This document shows positions 1 to 9,381 of a DNA stretch of 64,000 nucleotides, piece after piece. The stretch is from Natrinema longum (GTDB lineage Archaea > Halobacteriota > Halobacteria > Halobacteriales > Natrialbaceae), in contig NZ_CP071463.1 in the NCBI RefSeq assembly GCF_017352095.1, positions 3,472,001-3,536,000 on the forward strand, in the 5' to 3' direction. The notes beneath the pieces were generated by a model. That model was not told the origin of the DNA. It was given only the letters and a program-made list of their open reading frames with translations, and ran no database searches. The first letter of the stretch is position 1. Every line of letters starts with the position of its first letter. The position numbers and the translations under genes were made by a program.

Positions 1-2
1 TC

Positions 3-587
3 GTCGTCGCACTGGCCCGGGGCGGCTGGTTCGCCGGGCGGTGTCTCTGTGACTTCCTCGGGCTGAACGACCTGACGAGCCTGAAGATGGAACACTACGT
101 CGGCACCGCCGAGAAATCCGGCGAACCGACCGTCCGCTACCCGATGCCAGAGGGGAGCGTCGAAGACAAGGACGTGCTCATCATCGACGACATCGCCGAC
201 ACCGGCGGCTCGATCGAACGCGCCTACGAGTACGTCGACGACCGCGACGCCGGCGAGGTCCGCACCGCGACCCTGCAACTGCTTGGCACCAGCGAGTTCC
301 AACCCGACTACGTCGGCGAACGCCTCGAGGAGTGGACCTGGATCGTCTACCCGTGGAACTTCATCGAAGATCTGATCGATCTCATCTCGAGTGCGATGGA
401 CAAAACCGACCAGGAAACGTTCACGAACGAGGAGATCCGCCACTCCCTCACCGACCACCACGGTATCGAGCGTATCGAGATGGAGATCGCCCAGCCCGAC
501 CGGCTGTCGGAGGTTCTACGCGAGATGGACCGACGCGGGCTACTCGAGTCGGTCGGGACCGACGAGTGGGCGCTCGTCGACGAATAG
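3..587 (+). CDS. phosphoribosyltransferase, 5' end missing
   Basis: The reading frame is already open at the window edge, so the N-terminus is lost; 194 residues are visible. It starts in a strand-loop segment (VVALARGGWFAG) typical of type I phosphoribosyltransferases. The PRPP-binding signature DVLIIDDIADTGGS lies at about nt 172-213. About 80 residues after the core (from YPWNFIEDLIDL) look helical and may form a winged-helix-like tail. Haloarchaeal relatives are usually annotated as purine (hypoxanthine, xanthine or guanine) phosphoribosyltransferases acting in purine salvage. The base specificity cannot be read from this part. The PRPP motif makes the family secure. Confidence 0.85.
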   Translation, partial: VVALARGGWFAGRCLCDFLGLNDLTSLKMEHYVGTAEKSGEPTVRYPMPEGSVEDKDVLIIDDIADTGGSIERAYEYVDDRDAGEVRTATLQLLGTSEFQPDYVGERLEEWTWIVYPWNFIEDLIDLISSAMDKTDQETFTNEEIRHSLTDHHGIERIEMEIAQPDRLSEVLREMDRRGLLESVGTDEWALVDE

Positions 588-676
588 CAGCTACCGCTCG
601 GGATTTCTGCCACGATTTGGGTGCCCACGACGAATCGGTGCCACGATTTATGTTATCGTAACATACTGTTCAATAC

Positions 677-1012
677 ATGGGTAAAACCAAGATACGATAC
701 GAGGCGAACGTAACCGAGACCGTACTCCGAACTGCGCGGATTAAAAGCGTGACCGTCTCGAACGTCGACGTTTTGCACGCGCTCGCAACGCTTGATCCGT
801 GTAAGAATCATCAATCAGAAAACCGGTACGTAGAGTATGGGGACCACCGGTATGCGCTCAAAGAAATCGTGAGACGAACTGTCGCCCGCTCGGCCGACGA
901 ACCGGATTCGACGGACGCCGATGAGGATGGAGAGTTTCAATTCCATTCCGAGCACGGAGTAACACTGCTCGAGTCACTCGGCTTCGAGACGATCAATACC
1001 GATAGCGAATAA
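677..1012 (+). CDS. hypothetical protein, 111 aa
   Basis: I do not recognise this protein. It begins MGKTKIRYEANV, has a more basic first half than its neighbours, and an acidic linker (DSTDADEDGE) at about residues 77-86. There is no signal peptide, membrane segment or cysteine pair. The start is supported by a TATA-like TTTATG element near position 650, about 27 bases upstream, which fits a leaderless transcript. It stands alone, pointing toward the MATE gene on the other strand. Confidence 0.6.
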   Translation: MGKTKIRYEANVTETVLRTARIKSVTVSNVDVLHALATLDPCKNHQSENRYVEYGDHRYALKEIVRRTVARSADEPDSTDADEDGEFQFHSEHGVTLLESLGFETINTDSE

Positions 1013-1059
1013 GCGACGTGTACGTCCCGGCAGTTACAGTCGGGAGCAGACCGTACGTG

Positions 1060-2508
1060 TTACTCGGTAACTGACTCGGCATCAGTCGTTTCCGAGATCG
1101 CCTGTCCCGATCCGTCCCGTTCGTCTACCAGCGACTCCTTCCACGTCCCGCGCGTGAACCACGCGACGGCCGCGATCGCGCCGACGACGTCGCCGACCAC
1201 GACGCCGGTCCAGATCCCGGTCGGTCCCCAGTCGGCGACGAAGACCAGATAGGCGGTAACGGGGACGCGCACGATCCACAGTCCGAGCACCGCGAACACG
1301 AGTGCCGTCTTCGTGTTTCCGGCCCCGCGGAACGCCCCCTGAATGACCTGTAACACGCCCATGAACGCGAAGCCGACCGCGGCGTATCGGAGGTAGGTCA
1401 CCCCGTACTCGATCGTCGCCGCTTTCCCCGCCGCGTCGGCCGTGACGAACACCGAGACGAACGGCTCCGGGAACAGCGCGGCGAGGAGCCCGGCGACGAC
1501 CATGACGCCGGCAATCGTCCCTGCGGCGATCCGGACGGCCCTCGCCGCCCGGTCGGGCTTGCCCGCACCCAGGTTCTGGCCGACGATCGTGTCCGTCGCC
1601 TGTCCCATGCCCATCGCCGGCAGGAAGGCCAGCGAAATCAGCCGGTTCCCCAACCCGTAGGCCGCGACGACTGCCGGCGGGAAGGTCACGACCATCGCCG
1701 TCATCGCGACCAGCGCCAGCGCCGTCATCGACTGCTCGAGCGCCGTCGGGACGCCCAACCGGGTGATCTTCGCGACGTACTCGCGTCGCGGCCGGAGGTG
1801 GGCCGCCCGGATGTCCGGACCCACGTCGGTGTAGTACAGCAGGTAGAACGCGATCGCCGTCGCGATGCCCCGCGAGATGAGGGTCGCGACGGCGGCTCCC
1901 TGGACCTCGAGGCGGGGAACGGGACCGAGGCCGAAAATGAACAGCGGGTCGAGCGCGAGGTTGATGACGACGCTGACGAGCATAACGCTCATCGGCGCGC
2001 GCGTGCTGCCGTAGCCCCGCATGAGCGCGACGAAGACGAAGAAGCCAAACAGGAAGGGGAGTCCCAGGAAGAACACCCGCAGGTACTCGGCGGCGAGCGG
2101 GATGATCGCGGCCTGAGTCTCGGCGTCGGCGGGCAACGCCGCGAGCATCGGCTCGGTCGCGAAAAAGCCGAGCGCGCTCAGCCCGACGGCGACCAGCGAG
2201 ACGAACGACAGCGTCTGCCCGGCGATCAGGCCCGCATCCCCGCTCTTCGCACCGGTGTGTTGGGCGATCAGGATCGCGCCGGCCGTGGTGAAGCCACCGC
2301 CGATCGCGATCAGCAAGAAGAGGAGCGGAAAGGCGAGGCTCACCGCCCCCACTGCATCGGGCGAGAGCGCGCCCAGCCAGAAGGTGTCACCGACGTTGTA
2401 CGCCACCTGCAACAACTGGATGACCACCAGCGGCCACGCCAATCGGACCATCGGGCGGACGAGCGGCCCCTCGGTGAGCCCGCCGGGTGGCTCCTCGTCG
2501 ACAGCCAT
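1060..2508 (-). CDS. MATE family efflux transporter
   Basis: This 482-residue membrane protein has about twelve hydrophobic segments in two homologous halves, the fold and length of the MATE (multi antimicrobial extrusion) family. The first helix region (RLAWPLVVIQLLQVAYNVGDTFWLG) and the second-half counterpart with LGVPTALEQS are characteristic. These carriers export organic cations or drugs in exchange for Na+ or H+. The C-terminal 35 residues are hydrophilic and acidic. Its 5' end faces mtnP with about 125 bases between, so the two share a divergent promoter region. A second, dissimilar MATE gene lies at 49016-50485. Confidence 0.9.
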   Translation of the reverse strand: MAVDEEPPGGLTEGPLVRPMVRLAWPLVVIQLLQVAYNVGDTFWLGALSPDAVGAVSLAFPLLFLLIAIGGGFTTAGAILIAQHTGAKSGDAGLIAGQTLSFVSLVAVGLSALGFFATEPMLAALPADAETQAAIIPLAAEYLRVFFLGLPFLFGFFVFVALMRGYGSTRAPMSVMLVSVVINLALDPLFIFGLGPVPRLEVQGAAVATLISRGIATAIAFYLLYYTDVGPDIRAAHLRPRREYVAKITRLGVPTALEQSMTALALVAMTAMVVTFPPAVVAAYGLGNRLISLAFLPAMGMGQATDTIVGQNLGAGKPDRAARAVRIAAGTIAGVMVVAGLLAALFPEPFVSVFVTADAAGKAATIEYGVTYLRYAAVGFAFMGVLQVIQGAFRGAGNTKTALVFAVLGLWIVRVPVTAYLVFVADWGPTGIWTGVVVGDVVGAIAAVAWFTRGTWKESLVDERDGSGQAISETTDAESVTE

Positions 2509-2634
2509 AACCGACCAATGTTGCCGACCCTACTTGTGCACTCGTGAACGGTGATACCGCCTACCACGACGGTACGGACGCCCTCGAGGCCGGCAACCGG
2601 ACCGTTTAGGTGACTGGTCGACCCACGACCACGC

Positions 2635-3543
2635 ATGACGATCGGCGTTATCGGGGGCAGCGGCATCTACGACGCACTGCCACTCGAGAACACGCGGACG
2701 GAAGCGATTTCGACGCCGTACGGCGAGCCAAGCGACGTGGTTACCCTCGGCGAACTGGCCGGGCGGGACGTCGCGTTCCTCCCGCGTCACGGCGAGGATC
2801 ACCAGCATCCGCCGACCGACGCGTCCTATCGCGCGAACATCTACGCGCTCAAGTCGGTCGGGGTCGACCGGGTCATCGCAACGAACGCGGTCGGGAGCCT
2901 GCGAGAGGAGTTGCCACCCCGGACGCTGGTCGTTCCCGACCAGATCTTCGATCGGACCAAACACCGTTCGCCGACCTTCTTCGGCGACGGCATGGTCGTC
3001 CACATGGGCTTTGCCGAGCCGTACTGTCCGGCGATGGTCGATCACCTCGCCGAATCGGCCCGCAGCGTGCTCCGCTCGGAGACCCACACGAGCGGCCACC
3101 CCGAGAGCCACGACGCGACGGCCGACGAGACGAAAATCCAAGAGAGCGGCACCTACGTCTGCATCGAAGGCCCGCAGTTCTCCACGAAGGCCGAAAGCGA
3201 GTTCTATCGCGACCAGGGCTGGGACATCGTCGGGATGACCGCCATCCCCGAGGCCAAACTCGCCCGCGAGGCCGAGTTGAGCTACGCCACGGTGGCCGGC
3301 GTCACCGACTACGACGTCTGGAAAGATGACAGCGAAGTCTCCCTCGAGGAGGTCCTCGAGAACGCCGCGGCCAACGAGGACGCGATCAACACGGTCGTCG
3401 AACACGCCATCAGGACGATGCCCGACGACTTCGAGAGCGAGGCCTGGAGCGCCCTCGAAGGGACGATCAACACGCCACAGGAAGCGATCCCCGAAGAGAC
3501 CCTCGAGCGCGTCGATCTGCTGGCCGGCGAGTATCTGGAGTAA
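2635..3543 (+). CDS. mtnP: S-methyl-5'-thioadenosine phosphorylase
   Basis: This 302-residue enzyme belongs to the PNP/MTAP family. It cleaves methylthioadenosine with phosphate to adenine and 5-methylthioribose-1-phosphate, in methionine and polyamine-linked salvage. Visible signatures are IGVIGGSGIYD at the N-terminus, the phosphate-site FLPRHGEDH, ATNAVGSL, and IEGPQFSTKAES in the base-binding region. A hydrophilic insertion (about residues 148-165, HTSGHPESHDAT) before the last motif is a haloarchaeal-style addition. A TTTAGG element about 27 bases upstream fits leaderless transcription from this ATG. Specificity for MTA over inosine or guanosine is inferred from family resemblance. Confidence 0.88.
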   Translation: MTIGVIGGSGIYDALPLENTRTEAISTPYGEPSDVVTLGELAGRDVAFLPRHGEDHQHPPTDASYRANIYALKSVGVDRVIATNAVGSLREELPPRTLVVPDQIFDRTKHRSPTFFGDGMVVHMGFAEPYCPAMVDHLAESARSVLRSETHTSGHPESHDATADETKIQESGTYVCIEGPQFSTKAESEFYRDQGWDIVGMTAIPEAKLAREAELSYATVAGVTDYDVWKDDSEVSLEEVLENAAANEDAINTVVEHAIRTMPDDFESEAWSALEGTINTPQEAIPEETLERVDLLAGEYLE

Positions 3544-3564
3544 CGCGGGCGTCGAGTCCCACCG

Positions 3565-4086
3565 TCACGACCGCTCCGACTCGAGATCGGAGGACGGAGC
3601 GGAGTCCGGCGATTCCCGGGCGGTCGGGTCGCCGGCCGTCGTCGGGTCGCGTTCACCGTCTCTGCCCGATTCGAACGGATCGCGCGGATCGACCGCACAC
3701 GCCTCGCAGTAGACGTTCTCTCCCGCTTCCGGAACCGCAATCGTGGTTCCGAACAGTACGCGCCGTTCCTCGTAGCGGCGGTACTCGCCGCCCTCGGCCG
3801 GCCGCCCGCACTCGCCGCAGTCGACGGTCGCCGAGTCGACGTGGCCGGTTCGAACCTCCCGCATCGTGCCGAAAGTGTAAACGGGGTCGCTCGAGGCTTC
3901 GGCCGCCTGCCAGCAGACGACGAGCCCGACGAGAAAGAGCGCGATGCCGACGAAGGGAGCACCGAGCATCGCCGGCACGAACAGCAGCGATACGAGAATC
4001 CAGCCCCAGACGAACACGAACCCGGCGTAATCGGCCACGCGTCGGAGTCCGCTCCCGACGCTCCGTTGCCGGTCCGGTCGTGTCAT
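3565..4086 (-). CDS. zinc-ribbon membrane protein
   Basis: This is a 173-residue hypothetical protein. Two hydrophobic helices (YAGFVFVWGWILVSLLF and FVGIALFLVGLVVCW) are followed by a soluble part with two paired cysteines (CGEC and, about 40 residues later, CEAC), a likely zinc ribbon, and a disordered Ser/Asp-rich tail. I chose ATG 4086 over an in-frame ATG at 4113 because a TTATTT element centred near 4111 puts the transcript start at about 4086. It lies just after scpA on the same strand and converges on mtnP with 21 bases between the stops. Function unknown. Confidence 0.7.
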   Translation of the reverse strand: MTRPDRQRSVGSGLRRVADYAGFVFVWGWILVSLLFVPAMLGAPFVGIALFLVGLVVCWQAAEASSDPVYTFGTMREVRTGHVDSATVDCGECGRPAEGGEYRRYEERRVLFGTTIAVPEAGENVYCEACAVDPRDPFESGRDGERDPTTAGDPTARESPDSAPSSDLESERS

Positions 4087-4175
4087 TCGTGTAATCGATT
4101 TTCGAACGAACAAATAACCCTTTCGACGCGAGCACGCGACGGACCCGCGTCCCGTCGGACGTCGTCCGGACCGAG

Positions 4176-5414
4176 TCAGTCGGCGATCGCTTCGCCCGGG
4201 TCCGCCTCGACCGCGACCTGCTGTACCCAGAGATCGCCGAACAGTTCGTCCTGCTCGAGCGTGACACGGCCCCGGTGGGCCAAGAAGAGCAAGGCGAGGT
4301 AGGTCATCACGCGCGAGCCACCGACCTCGTCGATCTCGGCGTACAACACCTCGTCGCGTCCCTGTTCGTAGTGGGTCTCGAGTTCGCGTTCGACGTCGTC
4401 GATGACCGCCTCGATGTCCTCCTCGTGGGTCGTATGGGTGACGTCGTCGCTGGTCGGCTCGTCGTCGACCCGCAGATCGTCACCGGAGTGGTAGTTCAAC
4501 TCCTGGACGCCGCGATCGTACCCCGTCGGCGAGCCGCTCGTGTCGTAACTCCGGGACTCCTTCCACCAGCTGTCGCGTTCGGCGGTCCGGAGCTCGCGAA
4601 CGAGTTCGTCCAGGGTCTCGGGCTTCCCGCGGGCGTGTTTGCGCTCGAGGCGGCGCTCCATCTCTTCCTCGAGGTTCTCGACGGGGTCGAACCCCGGTGG
4701 GTGCTCCCTCCCGTCGTCGCCGTCCGGATCCGTCGGTCCGTCGTCGGCGAAGGGCGCTTCCCACGGTGGGAGTTCCTCTTGGTCGGGTTCCTCGACCGCG
4801 AACAGCTCGTCGCTTTTCATCCGCAGGAGGACGCTCGCGTAGAACAGCGCCCGGCCGGAGGTCCGCAGGTCGACCTCGTCGATCGCCTCGAGGAACGTGT
4901 CCGTCACGTCGACGATGTCGATGTCCCACGGGTCGATCTCGCCGTCTTTGGCGAGTTGGACGAGCAGTTCGACCGGTTCGACTTCCGGCTCCCCGTCGTC
5001 GTCCGCAGGGTCGCCCGTCTCGACGCCCGTGAACTCGAGGACCGACTCCCCCGCCTCGGGGTCACGGCCGTCAGCACCGCCCTCGTTCGGGTCGGAATCC
5101 GGGCTCGAGTCGCCCGGCCGCTCGCGATCCTCGTGTCCGGCGATGTGCAGCGGAATCTCGTCGCCGCCGTCGGTTCGGAGGGTTCGACCGGGGGCGTGTG
5201 ATTCAGCGCTTCGCGACTCGTTTCGCTCACGGGTCGCTTCGCTCCCCGCTTGCGTTCTCGAGGAGCCCTGCGTCGCCGTTGGCTCCTCAGGCTCATCGCC
5301 GTCTCGCGGGTCGCTTTGCTCCCCGTCGTCTCGCGGCTCTGCCGCTCGACTGTTCGCGGAACTCCGTTCCGCGCTACTCGACGTTTCGGAGCCGCTACGC
5401 GGCTCCCTAGTCAT
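4176..5414 (-). CDS. scpA: segregation and condensation protein A
   Basis: ScpA is the kleisin subunit that bridges SMC dimers in chromosome condensation. The conserved part starts at about residue 145 (EPVELLVQLAKDGEIDPWDIDI) and runs through the LLRMKSDELF helix to a C-terminal winged-helix region. The ATG at 5414 overlaps the smc stop codon (5407-5409), so the two are translationally coupled; an in-frame ATG 18 bases upstream would lie inside smc. The first 140 or so residues are disordered, rich in Ser, Glu, Arg and Asp, and encoded partly by short palindromes (5330-5406). Total length, 412, exceeds the usual roughly 250-300. No scpB is present in the window. Confidence 0.9.
   Translation of the reverse strand: MTREPRSGSETSSSAERSSANSRAAEPRDDGEQSDPRDGDEPEEPTATQGSSRTQAGSEATRERNESRSAESHAPGRTLRTDGGDEIPLHIAGHEDRERPGDSSPDSDPNEGGADGRDPEAGESVLEFTGVETGDPADDDGEPEVEPVELLVQLAKDGEIDPWDIDIVDVTDTFLEAIDEVDLRTSGRALFYASVLLRMKSDELFAVEEPDQEELPPWEAPFADDGPTDPDGDDGREHPPGFDPVENLEEEMERRLERKHARGKPETLDELVRELRTAERDSWWKESRSYDTSGSPTGYDRGVQELNYHSGDDLRVDDEPTSDDVTHTTHEEDIEAVIDDVERELETHYEQGRDEVLYAEIDEVGGSRVMTYLALLFLAHRGRVTLEQDELFGDLWVQQVAVEADPGEAIAD
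5333..5406. repeat. cluster of short palindromes inside scpA 5' end
   Basis: Three palindromes lie close together: GCGG..CCGC at 5333-5345, CGCGGAA/TTCCGCG at 5355-5373, and a perfect 8-bp stem GGAGCCGC/GCGGCTCC with a TAC triloop at 5388-5406. They sit in the segment coding for the disordered ScpA N-terminus. Similar short GC palindromes fill the intergenic stretch at about 24895-25090, so they look like a genome-wide haloarchaeal mini-palindrome type that here became coding sequence. Confidence 0.6.
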
Positions 5415-8400
5415 CAGCAGGCACCTCCCCACTACTCAGATCGATGCCGGTCACCGCACTCACGTTGTCCTGTTGCATCGTCACGCCGATCGCCCGCTCG
5501 GAGCGATCGAGCATGGCCGAGCGGTGGGAGACGACGACGAACTGAGCGTCGCCGGCGAGTTCCTCGACCATCTCGCCGACCCGCTCGGCGTTGACGGCGT
5601 CGAGGAAGGCGTCGATCTCGTCGAGCGCGTAGAAGGGAGCCGGGTTGTGCCGCTGGATGGCGAAGATGAAAGCCAGCGCGGTCAGCGACTTCTCGCCGCC
5701 GGACATCGCGTCCAGCCGCTGGATCGGCTTGTCGCCCGGCTGAGCCTTCATCGTCAGTCCGCCGTCGAACGGATCGGCCTCGTTCTCGAGGTGGAGCGTC
5801 CCCGTCCCTTCGGAGAGCTTCTCGAAGATTTCCGTGAAGTGGGACGCGATCGCATCGTAGGCGTCCATGAACGTCCGCTTCTTCTGGGTCTCGTATTGCT
5901 CGATCCGATCGCGGATGCCGTCGGCCTCCTCGACTAACGTCTCCCGTCCCTCCTCGAGTTCCTCGAGGTCGCTTCGGACCTCGTCGTACTCGTCGATCGC
6001 GAGCATGTTCACCGGCTCCATCGCCTCCATGTCGGCCCCCAGAAGGTCGATCATCTCGCGGACGGTCTCGTGGTCGGGCACGTCTTCGGGATCGTAGTCG
6101 CCGACTTCCGACTCCAGCGATTCGATCTCCCACTCGAGGCTGTTGGCGCGCTCGCTCGCGTCCTCGAGTTTGCTCTCGACGGTGTTGACCCGGTCTTGTT
6201 GCTGATCGCGTGCCGTCCTGGCGTCGGAGAGTTCCTCTTTGAGGTCGCTCCGTTCGTCTTTCAGCTCCGTCAACTCCGCTTCCAGTTCCTCGACGGCCTC
6301 GCGCTTTGCCGCCAGTTCCTCGCGCTTCGTCTCGATCTCCGCCTCGTACTCTTCGATCCGATCCTCGTGTTCGGCCGTGCGGTTCTGGGCCGCCTCGATG
6401 TCGTCGTGGAGGTCCTCGATGGCGTCCTCGGCGTACTCCTTCTCGAGGTTCAGTTCGTTGAGGTCGTTGTCGAGTTCCTGAATCCGCTCTTCGCGGTCGT
6501 CGATCTCGGCCTCGAGCGTCTCGATCCGATCGGTCAGTTCGGGGATCTTCGAGTCGGCGAGTTCGGTCTCGAGGTCCTCGATCTCAGCCTCGAGTTCCTC
6601 GACCGCTTCGGTCTTGGCGTCGATCTCCGCGGCAATCTCGTTCATCCGCTCGTCGACGGAGTCGCGTTCCTCGCGGAGCTCCTCGAGATCGGTCTCGAGG
6701 TCCTCGATCTCCGCCTCGAGGGCCTCGCGTTTCTCGGCTATCCCCTCGAGTTCGGACTCGATCGAGCGGACTTCGTCGGCCGCGTCGCTCTTGCGGTCGC
6801 GGGCGTCGTCGAGTCGCTCCTCGACGCTGCGGACTTCCTCGCGCAGCGATTCGCGTTCCTCCTGGAGCTCCGTGATCCGTTTGGCGACGCGCTCGAGTTG
6901 CCCCTCGCCGCCGCCGGTAAAGGAGTAGCGCGAACCGCCGCCGGAGCCGCCGGTCATCGCGCCGCTCTTCTCGACTAAGTCGCCGTCGAGGGTGACCATC
7001 CGGTAGTCGCCCATGTACGAGCGGGCGGTCTCGATGTCCTCGACGACCAGCGTGTCCCCGAGGACGTAGGAGAAAACGCCGGCGTACTCCCGATCGAAGT
7101 CGACGAGGTTGTACGCGAAGTCGACGATCCCCGGATCGCTGGGGGCCGATGGCAGCCGGCGCTGGCTCATGTCCGTCAGCGGCAGGAAGGTCGCTCGACC
7201 CGCGTTTCGGGACTTGAGATGCTCGATGCACTGCTGGCCGATAACGTCGTCGTCGACGACCACGTTCGCCAGCCGACCCCCCGCGGCGGTCTCACAGGCG
7301 ACCGCGTACTCGCCGGCGACGGTCCCCAGCTGTGCGACCGCGCCGTGAACGCCGTCGATTCCCGAGTTGAGGATCGTCGTCACCGCACGACCGAACGAGG
7401 AGTCGCCGCTCTCGCCGGCGTTGGCCTCGAGTTCGGCGTACTCCTGTTGTTTGGCCTGGATCTCGTCGTCGAGATCGTCGACGTCCGACTGGAGCCTGCG
7501 TTTCTGGGCTTTCAGGTCGTCGACGACCTCCGCGATGTTCTGGCGATTCCGTTCGGCCTTCTCGAGTTCCCGCTCGAGGTCGCTTCGCTGGCTCTCGATC
7601 TCCGGAATCGTTTCGCGTTTCTCTTCGATCGTCGCCTCTTTCTCGCTGATCGCGTTCGAGCGTCGGCGAGCGTCGTCGAGCAGGCGGTCTTGCTCGCGCT
7701 GGAGGTCGTTTTTCTCGGTCTTGGCCGCCTCGAGATCGTCCTTTCGCTCGGCGAGTTCGGCCTTGAGTTCGTCGAACTCGGTGTCGACGGCCTCGATTTC
7801 GGCCTCGAGGTCGTCGCGGTCGGCCTCGCGTTCCTGGATCTCGCTTTTTACCTGTGCCTTCTCGAGTTTGTGTTCGCGAATCTCGTCGTCGAGATCGTCG
7901 ATCGTCTCTTGCTTGCGATCGATCTCGACGAACGCCTCGCGTCGCTCGGACTCGGCGTCCTCGATCGCCTCCTCGCTGGCTTCGATCTTGTCCTCGAGCC
8001 GCGAGATGTCGCCTTTGACCTCCTCGATCTCGCTTTTGATCCGGAGCTGTTCGTCCTCGCCCTTGCGCTCGATCTCGGCGTTCAAGTCCTCCAGGTCCTC
8101 CTGGAGGCGGACGACCGCCCCTTCGCGTTCGTCGAGTTCCCGCTGGAGTTCCCGGAGTTCGGCCTCGAGATCGTCGACCTCGGCCTCGGCGGACTCGAGT
8201 TCCTCGCGTTTCTCCTCGAGTTCGCTGGCCTTCTTGTAGCCCTCGTATTCGTCTTTCTCGCGGCGGAGCCGGCGGTAGCGCATTGCCTCCCGGCGCTCGT
8301 CGGCGAGTTGCTCGAGGCGGTCGCGTTTCTCCTCGATGCGGAGTTCGGCCTCGTCGATCCGCTCTTGAACGGTCTCGAGTTCCTCGAAGGCGTCTTCCTT

Positions 8401-8979
8401 CTTGGCGTCGAACTCCGCGACCCCCGCGATCTCGTCGATGATCTCCCGGCGGGCGTGGGGCGTCATGTTGATGATCTCGGTCACGTCGCCCTGCATGACG
8501 ACGTTGTATCCTTCCGGCGTGATCCCCGCCTGTGCGAGCAGGTCCTGGATGTCCGAGAGGTTGACCGAGCGGTCGTTCAGGTAGTAGTAGGAGTAGTAGT
8601 TGTCCTCGGTCTCCTTGACCCGACGGCGGATGCGGATCTCGTCGACGTCGCCGACGTCCTCGCTGCCGGCGGCGTTGACGACCTGTGATCGCTCGAGGGT
8701 GCCCTCGGAGTTGTCGAGAACGACCTCGACGGTCGCCTCGCGGGGGCCACTGGAGGTGTCGCCGCCCTCGTGACCGGGGTTGTAGATGAGATCGGTCAGT
8801 TTCTCGGCCCGAATCCCGCGGGTCCGGGCCAGTCCGAGCGCGAAGAGGACGGCGTCGATGATGTTCGATTTGCCGGAGCCGTTCGGGCCCGTGACGACGG
8901 TGAAATCCTCGTAGAACGGTATCTTCGTCTTTCTACCGAAGCTCTTGAAATCGTCGAGAACGATCGACTTGATGTACAT
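5407..8979 (-). CDS. smc: chromosome segregation protein SMC
   Basis: This 1190-residue protein has full SMC architecture. It has an N-terminal ATPase half with Walker A GPNGSGKSN (about residues 32-40), a long coiled coil, a hinge at about 520-680 with Gly-rich stretches (GGSGGGSRYSFTGGG), and a second coiled coil. The C-terminal half carries the signature SGGEKSLTALAF and Walker B FYALDEIDAFLD near residues 1090-1130. SMC dimers with ScpA entrap and organise chromosomal DNA. It is transcribed after a small coiled-coil gene (88-base gap) and overlaps scpA by 8 bases. GAAAGGAGC directly before the ATG resembles a ribosome site but is almost too close to use. Confidence 0.97.
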   Translation of the reverse strand: MYIKSIVLDDFKSFGRKTKIPFYEDFTVVTGPNGSGKSNIIDAVLFALGLARTRGIRAEKLTDLIYNPGHEGGDTSSGPREATVEVVLDNSEGTLERSQVVNAAGSEDVGDVDEIRIRRRVKETEDNYYSYYYLNDRSVNLSDIQDLLAQAGITPEGYNVVMQGDVTEIINMTPHARREIIDEIAGVAEFDAKKEDAFEELETVQERIDEAELRIEEKRDRLEQLADERREAMRYRRLRREKDEYEGYKKASELEEKREELESAEAEVDDLEAELRELQRELDEREGAVVRLQEDLEDLNAEIERKGEDEQLRIKSEIEEVKGDISRLEDKIEASEEAIEDAESERREAFVEIDRKQETIDDLDDEIREHKLEKAQVKSEIQEREADRDDLEAEIEAVDTEFDELKAELAERKDDLEAAKTEKNDLQREQDRLLDDARRRSNAISEKEATIEEKRETIPEIESQRSDLERELEKAERNRQNIAEVVDDLKAQKRRLQSDVDDLDDEIQAKQQEYAELEANAGESGDSSFGRAVTTILNSGIDGVHGAVAQLGTVAGEYAVACETAAGGRLANVVVDDDVIGQQCIEHLKSRNAGRATFLPLTDMSQRRLPSAPSDPGIVDFAYNLVDFDREYAGVFSYVLGDTLVVEDIETARSYMGDYRMVTLDGDLVEKSGAMTGGSGGGSRYSFTGGGEGQLERVAKRITELQEERESLREEVRSVEERLDDARDRKSDAADEVRSIESELEGIAEKREALEAEIEDLETDLEELREERDSVDERMNEIAAEIDAKTEAVEELEAEIEDLETELADSKIPELTDRIETLEAEIDDREERIQELDNDLNELNLEKEYAEDAIEDLHDDIEAAQNRTAEHEDRIEEYEAEIETKREELAAKREAVEELEAELTELKDERSDLKEELSDARTARDQQQDRVNTVESKLEDASERANSLEWEIESLESEVGDYDPEDVPDHETVREMIDLLGADMEAMEPVNMLAIDEYDEVRSDLEELEEGRETLVEEADGIRDRIEQYETQKKRTFMDAYDAIASHFTEIFEKLSEGTGTLHLENEADPFDGGLTMKAQPGDKPIQRLDAMSGGEKSLTALAFIFAIQRHNPAPFYALDEIDAFLDAVNAERVGEMVEELAGDAQFVVVSHRSAMLDRSERAIGVTMQQDNVSAVTGIDLSSGEVPADD

Positions 8980-9066
8980 GCTCCTTTCGAACCCTCCGGA
9001 CCGCCAGTAGCCGTCGAAGCGAGCGCCGACCGCGGTCCACGGTCCCGCCCCTCGATTCCGCCGCAG

Positions 9067-9381
9067 TTATGCAACGATAATGTCGTCGCTACCTGAGTCT
9101 TCCGCTTCGTCACCGGCAGTCTCGTCGACGTCCTCGGCGTCGGCCGCCGCTTCGGCGACTTCGTCGGGTTCGGCTTCGGGCGTTTCGTCCTCCTCGACCG
9201 CGGTCGTCCTCGTCTCCTCGCTACGTCGCTCGGGGACACGCGTCGGCGTCTCCGCATCGAGCTCGGCCTCGAGGACGCGGATCCGCTCTTTCGCTTCGAT
9301 AAGTTCGTCCGTCAGCCCCTCTACCGTCGATTCGAGTTCCGCAACCGTCGATTCCAGTTGTTCGACACGGTTGTTCGACAT
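9067..9381 (-). CDS. small coiled-coil protein upstream of smc
   Basis: This 104-residue protein consists of an N-terminal heptad-rich coiled coil (VEQLESTVAELESTVEGL, about residues 5-45) and a highly acidic, low-complexity tail rich in Glu, Asp and Ala that ends in DDIIVA. ATG 9381 is preferred over an in-frame ATG 27 bases upstream because a TTTATG element near 9408 is about 27 bases before it. It lies 88 bases before smc on the same strand. Position suggests a chromosome-structure accessory role, but nothing in the sequence proves it. Confidence 0.7.
   Translation of the reverse strand: MSNNRVEQLESTVAELESTVEGLTDELIEAKERIRVLEAELDAETPTRVPERRSEETRTTAVEEDETPEAEPDEVAEAAADAEDVDETAGDEAEDSGSDDIIVA

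Noticed and set aside
5432-8979. Long plus-strand and other-frame openings opposite smc
   Set aside because: They are shadows caused by the coiled-coil codon pattern; the smc frame has all catalytic motifs.
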